From an uncultured Desulfuromonadales bacterium (GTDB taxonomy: Bacteria; Desulfobacterota; Desulfuromonadia; Desulfuromonadales; Geopsychrobacteraceae), in contig CALZHQ010000131.1 in the NCBI GenBank assembly GCA_945787295.1, positions 1 to 6,904 on the forward strand: 6,904 nt of DNA, in the 5' to 3' direction. Below, in pieces: positions 1-6,852 of the stretch. The notes under the pieces were generated by a model, which saw only the letters and a program-made list of their open reading frames with translations, was not told the origin of the DNA and did not search any database. How positions within the stretch are numbered: position 1 is the first letter of the stretch; each line of letters starts with the position of its first letter. A program made the position numbers and the translations under genes.

Positions 1-1
1 C

Positions 2-2179
2 GAAGGGATCAAGGAAGTCGTCGTGACCCTGTTCGAAGCCCTGGTGCTGGTGGTCATCGTCGTCTTTGTCTTCCTGCAGGGCTGGCGGGCTACGCTGATC
101 CCGGCACTGGCTGTGCCGGTTTCGCTGATCGGGACCTTCGCCATGTTCCCGCTGATAGGTTTTTCGATTAACACCATCGCCATCATGGGGATGGTGTTGG
201 CCATCGGGCTGGTGGTCGACGACGCCATCGTTGTGGTCGAGGCCGTGGAACTCCATATCGAGAAGGGGCTCTCTCCCAAGGAGGCGAGCCTGAAGGCGAT
301 GGAGGAGGTTTCCGGCCCGGTGGTGGCTATTGCACTGGTCCTCGCTGCGGTCTTTCTGCCGACCGTTTTCATCCCGGGGATCACCGGCAAGCTCTACCAG
401 CAGTTTGCCGTGACCATTGCCATTTCGGTGCTGATTTCCGCTTTCAACGCTCTCTCCCTCAGCCCGGCGCTCTGCGCGTTGCTGCTCAAGCCGAAGAAGG
501 AGACTCGAGGACCGCTGGGTGCATTTTATCGCTGGTTTAACAATGCCTTCGGCAAGGCCACCAATGGCTACGTAAGAGCCTGTGCAGGATTGATCCGTAA
601 GGTCTCCATCAGTCTGATCATTATTGTCGTCATGGGTGTCGGTACATTTTTTCTTGGCGAGAATGTTCCCGGTGGATTTTTACCGGAAGAGGACCAGGGC
701 TATTGTTATGTTCAGTTGCTGCTCCCCGATGCAGCATCGTTGCAGCGGACGGATGCAGCGGCTCGTGAGGTTGAAAAGTTAATCATGGATACGCCCGGCG
801 TCGAAAATGTGACCACCATAACGGGGGTAAGTCTGCTCTCGGGGGTGACCAATACCTACAGTGCCTTTTATTTCGTTTCGCTTAAACTCTGGGGCGAGCG
901 AAAGACCCCCGAAACACAATATGCGGCCATCATGGCGAGCCTCAACCAGCGGTTGAGGCAGGTGCCGCAGGGGATTGCTTTTGCCTTTTCTCCACCGGCG
1001 ATTCCCGGCATCGGCACCTCAGGTGGTGTGACATTTATCCTGCAGGACCGTGCCGGCAAGGATATTGCCTTTCTGTCGGAGAACACGCAAAAGTTTCTGG
1101 CGGAGGTCAGAAAGCGACCGGAAATTGCCCGGGCGACGACCACCTTCCTGCCGACGGTTCCCCAGTTCTACGTAAATGTAGACCGCGACAAGGTGCTTAA
1201 GCAGGGCGTGGACCTGGGCGATGTGTATACCACCCTGCAGGCCTTTATGGGGGGTAACTTCATCAATTATTTTAATAAGTTCGGCCGCACTTGGCAGGTT
1301 TATGTGCAGGCCGAGGGGGAATATCGCACCCAGGCCGATCAGCTGGGCCAGTTTTACGTTCGCAACGCCGATGGAGATCCGGTGCCGCTCTCAACTGTCA
1401 CCTCAATTGAGCAGCGGTCCGGCCCTGAATTCACCATGCGCTTTAATCTTTACCGTTCGGCCCAGATCAACGTGGTGCCCACTCCGGGCTACAGCTCATC
1501 CCAGGCCATGGAGGTGATGGAAGAGGTGTTCGCACAGCACATGCCGCGGGAGATGGGCTACGCCTACCTCGGTATGAGTTACCAGGAGAAGAAGGCCTCT
1601 GAGGGGGTGCCGGCGTGGGTCATCTTTGCACTTTCGCTGATCTTCGTCTTTCTGATCCTGGCCTCCCTCTACGAGAGCTGGTCGCTGCCATTCTCTGTAT
1701 TGCTGTGTATTCCGATCGCAGTATTCGGCGCTTTCGGAGCGATTTTTCTGCGCCACATGCAGTTCAATATCTACGCCCAGATCGGCCTCATCATGCTGAT
1801 CGGCCTGTCGTCCAAAAACGCCATTCTTATCGTCGAGTTTGCCAAGATGAAGTATGACGAGGGTATGTCGATCAAGGATGCGGCCCTGGAGGGAGCACGC
1901 GTGCGGCTGCGGCCGATCCTGATGACCAGTTTCGCTTTCATCCTTGGTTGCGTGCCGCTGGCCATCGCTTCCGGCTCAGGGGCCATCGCCCGGCGGGTGA
2001 TGGGGACCGGGGTTATCGGTGGCATGTTGACGGCCAGCTTCATCGCCATTTTCGTGGTGCCGGCGTCCTTCTACCTGTTTGAAAAAATGGTCCATCGGGA
2101 TGAGTCCGCTGAGAACCCGGACGGGAACCCGCCGGCAGACACGCCCCCGTCGACAAACAAGGGAGGCACAAATGCGTAA
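2..2179 (+). CDS. RND multidrug efflux transporter, inner-membrane subunit (5'-truncated, HAE1/AcrB-like)
   Basis: This is the proton-driven inner-membrane pump of a tripartite RND efflux system, which exports hydrophobic or amphiphilic compounds through an outer-membrane channel. The frame is open from base 2, so the gene begins upstream. About 725 codons are visible against about 1050 in AcrB, and the missing part is TM1 plus the first periplasmic loop. Visible in order are TM2-TM6 (about 30-490), TM7 (about 600-655), the second periplasmic loop (about 660-1610) and TM8-TM12 (about 1612-2085). The proton-relay residues are present: the Asp pair in GLVVDDAIVVVE (218-223, AcrB D407/D408), the Lys of GLSSKNAILIVEFAK (1814-1816, AcrB K940), and the Arg and Thr of RLRPILMTS. 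The family motif MSYQEK precedes TM8. After TM12 there is a short Pro/Asp-rich tail. The switch loop (821-853) reads TGVSLLSGVTN and lacks the two Phe of AcrB (F615/F617), so substrate range cannot be transferred from AcrB. Family assignment is very secure; the specific gene name is not. Confidence 0.96.
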   Translation, partial: EGIKEVVVTLFEALVLVVIVVFVFLQGWRATLIPALAVPVSLIGTFAMFPLIGFSINTIAIMGMVLAIGLVVDDAIVVVEAVELHIEKGLSPKEASLKAMEEVSGPVVAIALVLAAVFLPTVFIPGITGKLYQQFAVTIAISVLISAFNALSLSPALCALLLKPKKETRGPLGAFYRWFNNAFGKATNGYVRACAGLIRKVSISLIIIVVMGVGTFFLGENVPGGFLPEEDQGYCYVQLLLPDAASLQRTDAAAREVEKLIMDTPGVENVTTITGVSLLSGVTNTYSAFYFVSLKLWGERKTPETQYAAIMASLNQRLRQVPQGIAFAFSPPAIPGIGTSGGVTFILQDRAGKDIAFLSENTQKFLAEVRKRPEIARATTTFLPTVPQFYVNVDRDKVLKQGVDLGDVYTTLQAFMGGNFINYFNKFGRTWQVYVQAEGEYRTQADQLGQFYVRNADGDPVPLSTVTSIEQRSGPEFTMRFNLYRSAQINVVPTPGYSSSQAMEVMEEVFAQHMPREMGYAYLGMSYQEKKASEGVPAWVIFALSLIFVFLILASLYESWSLPFSVLLCIPIAVFGAFGAIFLRHMQFNIYAQIGLIMLIGLSSKNAILIVEFAKMKYDEGMSIKDAALEGARVRLRPILMTSFAFILGCVPLAIASGSGAIARRVMGTGVIGGMLTASFIAIFVVPASFYLFEKMVHRDESAENPDGNPPADTPPSTNKGGTNA
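2159..2171 (+). promoter_or_regulatory. Shine-Dalgarno site of the outer-membrane factor gene
   Basis: AAGGGAGG at 2159-2166 lies 5 nt before the ATG at 2172 and inside the last codons of the pump gene. It fixes the start of the lipoprotein at 2172 rather than at the upstream in-frame ATG at 2079, which would put a non-hydrophobic, Arg-rich stretch in front of the signal peptide. The start overlaps the pump stop in ATGCGTAA, an arrangement that suggests translational coupling. Confidence 0.85.
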
Positions 2180-3617
2180 GCTGCCATTGACGTGTATATT
2201 GTTACTGCTGCTCACCGGCTGCATGACGGTCGGACCGGACTACCAGCGGCCTGAAGTCGAGTCTCCGGCGACCTGGCGTTTCGAGGATAAAGAAGTGCGG
2301 GAGTTTGCCGATGCTTCCTGGTGGGAGCGTTTCCAGGATCCGGTCCTGAACGACCTGGTTGAGAAATCGCTGCAGGGGAACCGGGACCTGCGCATCGCCA
2401 CAGCCAGTGTGGAAGAATTCTTCGGCCGCTATTTTGCCACCCGTGGTGATCAATACCCCTTCGCCAGCGCCGGTGGCAGCGTCTCTCGCGAAGGTGTCAG
2501 CGAAAATGGGCCGACCCCCATCCCCCCGGGGGTGGACACAACCTTCAATCAGTACGAGGCCTTCATCGGCGGCAGCTGGGAGATCGATTTCTGGGGGAAA
2601 TACCGTCGTGCTTCGGAGGCGGCGCAGGCTCAACTCTTCAGCACCGAGGAGGCCCGGCGTACGGTGGTGCTGACCCTGGTCAGCGCGGTCGCCCTGACCT
2701 ATATCGAAATCCGGGACCTGGACAAGCAGCTTGAGATCACCCGGGGTACAGCTGAGACCCGCCGGGAAACACTGGAGCTGTTCCAGCTGCGCTTTGACGA
2801 GGGGATCATTGGAGAAGTGGATCTGGCTCAGGCCGAGGCCGAGTATGCTGATGCCCTGGCGCGGATTCCATCCATCGAGCTGTCTATTGCTCAACTGGAA
2901 AATGCTTTGAGTGTCTTGTTAGGGGAGAATCCGGGGCCCATTCCCCGGGGTCTGAGCATCGACGAGCTGGTGCTGCCGGCAGTGCCAAAGGGGATGCCGT
3001 CCGATCTGCTGGCGCGGCGACCGGACATCCGGCAGGCTGAACAGCAGTTGGTCGCGGCGAATGCCCAGATCGGTGTCGCCAAGTCACTCTACTTCCCCAC
3101 GATATCCCTGACCGGGGCCCTGGGTAGCGTCAGTACCGATCTTTCCGATCTGTTCTCCGGCTCTTCCAAGCAATGGGACATCAGTGCTCCTGTCACTGTC
3201 CCGATCTTCACCGCTGGTCGTATCGGTGGTGAGGTCAAGGCGGCCGAGGCCTTCCAGAAACAGGCGCTTGAGGGATATCTGCTGACCGTTCAGAATGCTT
3301 TCCGGGAGGTGGAAGATGCCTTGATTGATCGCACCAAGACCGGCCAGCGCCTTGCGGCGCTCGATCAGCAGGTCAGGGCGCTGCGCAAATATGCCCGACT
3401 CGCCTGGATGCGTTACGACGAAGGGTATACCAGCTATCTGGAAGTCCTTGACGCCGAGCGCAGCCTCTTCAACGTCGAACTATCGTATACCGCGAGCCAG
3501 AACAATCTTTTCCGTGCGACAGTCAATATCTACAAGACCATGGGTGGTAACTGGGTCGAAGCGGCGGAACAGACGGTAACACCGACGCCAGTCATGGAGG
3601 CGGGATTTATTCCCTGA
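2172..3617 (+). CDS. Outer-membrane efflux factor lipoprotein (OprM/NodT family, TolC superfamily)
   Basis: This is the outer-membrane channel partner of the pump encoded just upstream. Such proteins trimerise into a beta-barrel plus a long periplasmic alpha-helical tunnel that docks on the RND pump and its adaptor. The 481-residue product starts with a lipoprotein signal peptide, [17 protein letters not shown], whose lipobox is LTGC with Cys at residue 17. It is followed by the family's usual [18 protein letters not shown]. Two outer-membrane efflux repeats follow. The first contains the [16 protein letters not shown] strand/helix region. The second has [20 protein letters not shown], then [16 protein letters not shown] and [20 protein letters not shown]. 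The C-terminal helix motif is [18 protein letters not shown], and the protein closes near YKTMGGNW. The length is normal for the family and no internal break is seen. The 8-nt overlap with the pump gene indicates one operon; the adaptor gene is not in the window and is expected upstream. Confidence 0.96.
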   Translation: MRKLPLTCILLLLLTGCMTVGPDYQRPEVESPATWRFEDKEVREFADASWWERFQDPVLNDLVEKSLQGNRDLRIATASVEEFFGRYFATRGDQYPFASAGGSVSREGVSENGPTPIPPGVDTTFNQYEAFIGGSWEIDFWGKYRRASEAAQAQLFSTEEARRTVVLTLVSAVALTYIEIRDLDKQLEITRGTAETRRETLELFQLRFDEGIIGEVDLAQAEAEYADALARIPSIELSIAQLENALSVLLGENPGPIPRGLSIDELVLPAVPKGMPSDLLARRPDIRQAEQQLVAANAQIGVAKSLYFPTISLTGALGSVSTDLSDLFSGSSKQWDISAPVTVPIFTAGRIGGEVKAAEAFQKQALEGYLLTVQNAFREVEDALIDRTKTGQRLAALDQQVRALRKYARLAWMRYDEGYTSYLEVLDAERSLFNVELSYTASQNNLFRATVNIYKTMGGNWVEAAEQTVTPTPVMEAGFIP

Positions 3618-3686
3618 ATAAGAGCTTTCGATTCGGCTTGGAAAGATATGGCATATGCATAGAACGATGCTGCGAAAAGGGACAAA

Positions 3687-3836
3687 GTGATCCTTACGAG
3701 AAGGGTGAAAGAAGCGATCAAGACAGCCCTGGCGATGGTCATCGCTTACGGCATCGTCCTGTCAATGAACTGGGACAGGCTATTGGGGCATTCAAAAAAG
3801 AAATGTTCGCACGCCAACGACTTTGGGAGGACATAA
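3687..3836 (+). pseudogene. N-terminal remnant of a FUSC / aromatic-acid-exporter-type membrane protein
   Basis: A 49-codon frame opens at GTG 3687, with a purine-rich AAAAGGGA (3675-3682) just upstream, and ends at TAA 3834-3836. Its first 31 residues ([20 protein letters not shown], then [11 protein letters not shown]) look like the N-terminus of FUSC-family transporters: a short basic segment, then a first helix, then a W-D-(R/K) motif that in intact members normally runs on into PYWAGF. Here the matching frame turns into unrelated residues ([18 protein letters not shown]). In the next frame, bases 3781-3792 read YWGI, which fits a small indel exactly at the expected Pro codon. Nothing else of the usual several hundred residues is present. 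I infer a deleted exporter gene that once lay between the efflux operon and the decarboxylase gene. Its last bases contain the decarboxylase ribosome-binding site. It could instead be a real 49-residue small membrane protein; family recall is from memory, so confidence is moderate. Confidence 0.55.
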
Positions 3837-3838
3837 TG
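3825..3838 (+). promoter_or_regulatory. Shine-Dalgarno site and TAATG junction before glutamate decarboxylase
   Basis: GGGAGG at 3825-3830 stands 5 nt before ATG 3836. This supports the start at 3836 rather than the ATG at 3638 that is open in the same frame. The TAA of the upstream remnant frame (3834-3836) shares its last A with this ATG, so translation of the remnant, if it occurs, would end on the decarboxylase start. Confidence 0.8.
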
Positions 3839-4819
3839 ACTAAAAAAGACAAAAATATGATGGACGCGAATCCTTTCGACGATTTTTACGGGCTGACAAG
3901 GCCAACCTTAGGCATGCCGAAAAACGAGTTTCCAGCTGCGGAAGAAGACCCCAGGGTTATTTACGCGGCAGTCCACGATGAACTGATGCTCGATGGTAAT
4001 TCGCGGCAGAATCTGGCGACATTTTGTCAGACCTGGGCTGAGCCGGAGGTGCACACGCTGATGAACGAGTGCATCGACAAGAACATGGTCGATAAGGACG
4101 AGTATCCGCAGACGGCCGAGATCGAATCGCGCTGTGTGCGTATGTTGGCCGATCTCTGGCACTCCCCGGCGACAGGTGAAAATGCCGTAGGCACCTCGAC
4201 CACCGGCTCCAGTGAAGCGGCAATGCTCGGCGGCATGGGGATGAAACGTCGCTGGGAGGCAAAACGCAAAGCCGAAGGCAAGCCGATTGACAAGCCGAAC
4301 CTGATCACAGGGCCGGTGCAGATATGCTGGCACAAGTTCACCCGCTACTGGGACGTCGAACATCGCGAGATTCCGATGGAGGATGGTCGGTTGCTGATGA
4401 CAGCGGAAGAGGTCTTGAAGCGCTGCGACGAAAACACCATTGGCGTGGTACCAACCCTGGGGGTCACTTTTACCGGTCAGTTCGAACCTGTCAAGGCGGT
4501 CTCCGAAGCCCTGGACAAATTGCAAAATGAAACCGGCATCGATATCCCTATCCATGTTGACGGAGCCAGTGGTGGTTTCCTGGCGCCGTTCTGTGCGCCG
4601 GAGCTGGAATGGGATTTTCGTTTACCACGGGTCAAGTCAATCAACGCGTCCGGCCACAAGTTTGGTCTTTCCCCGCTGGGCGTTGGCTGGGCGATTTGGC
4701 GTGAGCCGCAAGACCTTCCCGAGGAGCTGGTCTTCTGGGTGAACTATCTCGGCGGCAACATGCGCGATATCGCACTGAACTTTTCCCGTCCGGGTGGGCA
4801 GGTGGTCTGCCAGTATTAA
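3836..4819 (+). CDS. Open 5' part of the decarboxylase gene: catalytic domain without the C-terminal domain
   Basis: If translated, this frame gives a 327-residue product carrying the whole PLP-binding core. Visible elements are an N-terminal segment with [16 protein letters not shown], then the phosphate/substrate loop [10 protein letters not shown] with S125-S126 (E. coli S126/S127). Next come [19 protein letters not shown] and HVDGASGGF with D242, which pairs with the pyridine nitrogen. Last is SGHKFG with K275 (codon 4658-4660), the Schiff-base lysine (E. coli K276). All of these active-site residues are intact, so the break is recent or the fragment is under some constraint. It lacks the C-terminal small domain that completes the fold in this family. 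I therefore expect the product to be unstable or inactive, but this cannot be shown from sequence alone. Confidence 0.8.
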   Translation: MTKKDKNMMDANPFDDFYGLTRPTLGMPKNEFPAAEEDPRVIYAAVHDELMLDGNSRQNLATFCQTWAEPEVHTLMNECIDKNMVDKDEYPQTAEIESRCVRMLADLWHSPATGENAVGTSTTGSSEAAMLGGMGMKRRWEAKRKAEGKPIDKPNLITGPVQICWHKFTRYWDVEHREIPMEDGRLLMTAEEVLKRCDENTIGVVPTLGVTFTGQFEPVKAVSEALDKLQNETGIDIPIHVDGASGGFLAPFCAPELEWDFRLPRVKSINASGHKFGLSPLGVGWAIWREPQDLPEELVFWVNYLGGNMRDIALNFSRPGGQVVCQY

Positions 4820-5193
4820 GCAACTGCTACAAGACGGCACAATTCCTTGCTGCCGAAATCGAGAAGCTGGGTCCGTTTGAGATCATCTACAACGGAGCGG
4901 CGGATGGCGGTATCCCGGCATTGTGCTGGAAACTGAAAGATGGTGTTGAGTCCGGCTTCAGTCTGTTCGACTATGCCGATCGCCTCTGTGCCCGCGGTTG
5001 GCAGGTACCGGCCTATTCGTTGCCCGCAAATTGTGAGAACCAGGCAATCCAGCGGATTTTGGTGCGCCATGGAGTGAGTCACGATCTTGCGACTCTGCTG
5101 CTTGATGATATGAAAGCAGCGCTAGTCTACCTCGCGAAACATCCGCTGCAGAAATCATTGACCAGCGAGGAAGCCTCCGGTTTCCATCACTGA
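4819..5193 (+). pseudogene. Out-of-frame 3' part of the decarboxylase gene: C-terminal domain
   Basis: The 124 codons from AGC 4819 encode the C-terminal domain of the GadB family. Characteristic stretches are [28 protein letters not shown] and [17 protein letters not shown], then [20 protein letters not shown] and LVYLAKHP. The end, SGFHH, matches the FKHT end of E. coli GadB, where the penultimate His465 closes the active site at neutral pH; a His occupies the aligned position here. No start codon with a good ribosome-binding site is seen at the head of this frame, so separate translation is unlikely. No further stop or frameshift has accumulated, which again argues for a young lesion. Confidence 0.82.
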
Positions 5194-5219
5194 TGGCAGT
5201 TTCATGCTCGGCTGTGACG

Positions 5220-5229
5220 AAAGGCAAGT
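5220..5229 (+). promoter_or_regulatory. Shine-Dalgarno site choosing a TTG start
   Basis: AAAGG at 5220-5224 lies 5 nt before TTG 5230 and 8 nt before the adjacent in-frame TTG 5233. An in-frame TGA at 5215-5217 rules out an earlier start. The first in-frame ATG lies 60 codons further on, and starting there would lose a basic, protein-like N-terminal region. Starting at 5230 or 5233 is therefore preferred. Confidence 0.55.
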
Positions 5230-6138
5230 TTGTTGAATCAACCTGAGAAAAAGCAAAGATCTACGAAGCGCGTTGAGTCGAGCGGGCCCTGGCCCTTTAT
5301 CTCCCGGCATCTTTTGCTACGCGCTGACGGGGAACGGATTATTTTGCGTTCCCGCCATCATCGCAAGGGGCTGCTCGCAGCAACGATTGATGCCAGGTTA
5401 CTGCGCGGGATGTGGATGCCAGGGCAGCTGAATTGGTGGATCGGCAGCATATTTTCACTTGGGGCTTTGCTCTTCATGCTGGGGAGCGCTCTTGTTCTGG
5501 TTCCAGCGCTCGCCAGCGCCTGGGCGCTCGATACGAATGCCGTCAATATGATCTTTTTTGCCGGCTCGATCCCGTTCACAACCGCCGCCTATCTCCAGCT
5601 GTTTCAGGCTGCCAACGCGGGGGAGTTCTCGTCCCAAGGCAACCAACCTCCCAGCCGAACTTTGCTCTTTGGCTGGCGACCGCAGCAGATCGGCTGGCTG
5701 AGCTGCGCCCTTCAGTTTGCTGGAACCCTACTGTTCAACATCAACACCTTCGACGCGATGCTGCCGGGACTTAACTGGCTGCAGCAGGACCTGGAAATCT
5801 GGGTTCCCAATTTTGCCGGATCAATCCTGTTTCTTGCCTCCGGCAATCTGGCCTTCACCGAAACCTGTCACGCCCATTGGGCATGGAAACCAGGCAGCTT
5901 GTCATGGTGGGTGACTTTCATCAATTTGCTGGGATGTGTGGCCTTTATGATCTCCGCTGTGTTTGCCTTTGTGCCACCCTGGGCCCCACACTTCGATGTG
6001 GTAACCATATCGGTGCTATTCACCTTAATTGGTGCTGTTTGCTTTCTGCTTGGATCCTTGCTGATGCTGCCGGAAACCGCGTTGACCGCAGAGGCTGAGG
6101 TTCTGAAGAGAGACCAAGGGGAGAAGCCGGAAGAATAG
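5230..6138 (+). CDS. Six-helix integral membrane protein of unknown function, possibly YrhK-like
   Basis: I cannot assign a function. The 302-residue product has a soluble basic N-terminus of about 65 residues, including the cluster RSRHHRKG at about 40-47. Six hydrophobic segments follow, at about 70-93, 104-124, 152-175, 191-211, 226-248 and 258-281, and then a charged tail. The helices come as three hairpins that resemble one another: NWWIGSIFSLGALLFMLGSA, IGWLSCALQFAGTLLFN and SWWVTFINLLGCVAFMISA open them. Each is followed by a second helix with a small-residue (G/S)S or G core, such as FFAGSIPFTTAAYLQLFQA and NFAGSILFLASGNLAFTE. This resembles the short two-helix YrhK-type membrane domain repeated three times, but that link is from memory. 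The gene starts 36 nt after the broken decarboxylase gene on the same strand, so co-transcription is possible. The N-terminal end rests on a TTG start and is less sure than the rest. The frame is intact and its membrane pattern is protein-like throughout, so it is very likely real. Confidence 0.85.
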   Translation: MLNQPEKKQRSTKRVESSGPWPFISRHLLLRADGERIILRSRHHRKGLLAATIDARLLRGMWMPGQLNWWIGSIFSLGALLFMLGSALVLVPALASAWALDTNAVNMIFFAGSIPFTTAAYLQLFQAANAGEFSSQGNQPPSRTLLFGWRPQQIGWLSCALQFAGTLLFNINTFDAMLPGLNWLQQDLEIWVPNFAGSILFLASGNLAFTETCHAHWAWKPGSLSWWVTFINLLGCVAFMISAVFAFVPPWAPHFDVVTISVLFTLIGAVCFLLGSLLMLPETALTAEAEVLKRDQGEKPEE

Positions 6139-6276
6139 GAACTCTGGAAGGTGTGCAGATTATCGGAGCCGCTGAGTGTGGCACGCGCCAAAAAAGTGGC
6201 AGATAACTGAGTTGAATTGAAAGTAAGGCACGGTTGCATTTTGACAAAAACGACAATCAGAAGAAAGGAACAAGCC
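6139..6276 (+). other. Intergenic region, 138 nt, no clear promoter or terminator
   Basis: This gap between the membrane-protein and periplasmic-protein genes holds a weak potential hairpin, GCCGC-TGAGT-GTGGC (one G-T pair, near 6169-6183), without a T tract. It also holds a TTGACA at 6241-6246 that has no matching -10 box at 14-19 nt. AT content is higher than in the flanking genes, as expected for a regulatory region, so the last gene may have its own promoter. I could not define it. Confidence 0.4.
6264..6276 (+). promoter_or_regulatory. Shine-Dalgarno site of the periplasmic protein gene
   Basis: AAAGGA at 6264-6269 lies 7 nt before ATG 6277. It selects this start, which places a signal peptide at the very N-terminus, over the upstream in-frame possibilities from 6217 that have no comparable site. 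Confidence 0.75.
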
Positions 6277-6852
6277 ATGAGAACTCTCACCTCCATACTG
6301 ATAATAACCTTTAGCATTGTTGCTGTCCTGTTTTTTGGAACCGCAGATATCGTGCGAGCAGAGAGCGCAGAAGGCGTCGAGTTAGGCCAGGTTGTTGTCA
6401 TGACTGCTGAGGTGGTGGCCATCGACAAGGTTGATCGGACCCTGACGCTGCGTGGAGAGGCTGGCAATGTGGTCACTGTCGAGGTGAGTCACGCCGCCAG
6501 GAATTTCGATCAGATCGAGATCGGCGACAAGCTCAGGATCGAATACTACGAATCCGTAGCGCTATATATCGGCAAGCATGGGACTAAACCCGAGGCTTCT
6601 GCCGGTATGGTTGCTGCGCGGGCAAAAAAAGGCGAGAAACCGGCAGGTATTGCTGTCGAATCGGTCGATGTATCAGCCAAGGTGAAGGCCATCGACAAGA
6701 AAAAGCGGACCGTGACCCTGGAAATGCCGGACGGTAAAGTAGCGAAGACCAAGGTCGACCCATCGATCAAGGCATTCGATACCCTGAAAGTGGGTGATAC
6801 GATCCATGCCCGGTTCACCGAAGCGATCGCGATTTCGGTTGATAAACATTAA
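6277..6852 (+). CDS. Exported protein with two tandem copies of a 59-residue beta-rich domain, function unknown
   Basis: The 191-residue product has a Sec signal peptide: charged MR, a hydrophobic core over residues 5-23, and a likely cut after V-R-A at residue 28. The mature protein would be periplasmic. It consists of two copies of one unit, residues 43-101 and 133-191, that align without gaps with 21 of 59 identities by my count. Shared landmarks are AxVxAIDKxxRTxTL, a Gly turn, a central F-D, then VGD/IGD and E(S/A)(V/I)A, ending in KH in both copies. A 31-residue Lys/Ala/Gly-rich linker joins them. The second unit ends exactly at the C-terminus. The strand-turn pattern suggests a small beta-barrel such as an OB-like fold, and single-unit relatives are, as far as I recall, common uncharacterised periplasmic proteins in proteobacteria. 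There are no Cys residues, no metal-binding clusters and no catalytic motif. Lone orientation and a 138-nt gap upstream suggest a separate or weakly linked transcription unit. Confidence 0.88.
   Translation: MRTLTSILIITFSIVAVLFFGTADIVRAESAEGVELGQVVVMTAEVVAIDKVDRTLTLRGEAGNVVTVEVSHAARNFDQIEIGDKLRIEYYESVALYIGKHGTKPEASAGMVAARAKKGEKPAGIAVESVDVSAKVKAIDKKKRTVTLEMPDGKVAKTKVDPSIKAFDTLKVGDTIHARFTEAIAISVDKH

Larger units (their letters stand above)
3836..5193 (+). pseudogene. gadB: Glutamate decarboxylase (GadB-type, PLP-dependent), broken by an internal deletion
   Basis: The intact enzyme would convert L-glutamate to GABA and CO2, consuming a proton, and typically serves acid resistance in the cytoplasm. 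The first 327 codons (3836-4816) align without obvious gaps to E. coli GadB. The run stops at TAA 4817-4819 just after [10 protein letters not shown]. The protein resumes in another frame at codon 4819 with [20 protein letters not shown] and continues to TGA 5191-5193. Compared with the E. coli sequence as I recall it, about 15 residues (YEFLRLGREGYTKVQ) are missing. Only 2 nt remain where 45 are expected, so about 43 nt were lost and the frame shifted. Adding these residues back gives 327+15+124 = 466 residues, the same length as E. coli GadB, which supports a single ancestral gene. A sequencing slip of one base cannot explain it, although an assembly error remains possible. No gadC-type antiporter gene is in the window. 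Confidence 0.9.

Noticed and set aside
2202..2894. Antisense open frame (230 codons) inside the outer-membrane factor gene
   Set aside because: The sense strand is a textbook OprM/NodT protein; the antisense product shows no domain, signal or start site.
3638..3835. N-terminal extension of the decarboxylase from ATG 3638
   Set aside because: The added 66 residues have no counterpart in GadB, whereas ATG 3836 has a strong GGGAGG site and gives the expected length.
3908..4555. Long antisense open frame (215 codons) across the decarboxylase gene
   Set aside because: It is opposite a clear GadB coding sequence, with no ribosome-binding site or recognisable protein features; a shadow of codon bias.
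6165..6197. Hairpin TGGC-ACGC-GCCA followed by AAAAAA as a terminator
   Set aside because: The stem is only 4 bp and the run after it is A rather than T on the transcribed-gene strand, so it is not a convincing terminator for the upstream gene.
6175..6240. TGGCACG (near 6179) and GGCACGGTTGCA (near 6227), which resemble sigma-54 promoter elements
   Set aside because: The first has no GC element at the -12 spacing (the bases there are AAAA). The second has only 7 nt between GG and GC instead of 10.
6241..6270. Perfect TTGACA at 6241-6246 as a sigma-70 -35 box
   Set aside because: No -10-like hexamer lies 14-19 nt downstream; that stretch is the purine-rich ribosome-binding region of the next gene.
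5868..6476. Antisense open frame (202 codons) spanning the end of the membrane-protein gene, the gap and the start of the next gene
   Set aside because: The translation is low-complexity (Ser/Thr/Met-rich) and covers two well-supported sense genes; no family is recognised.
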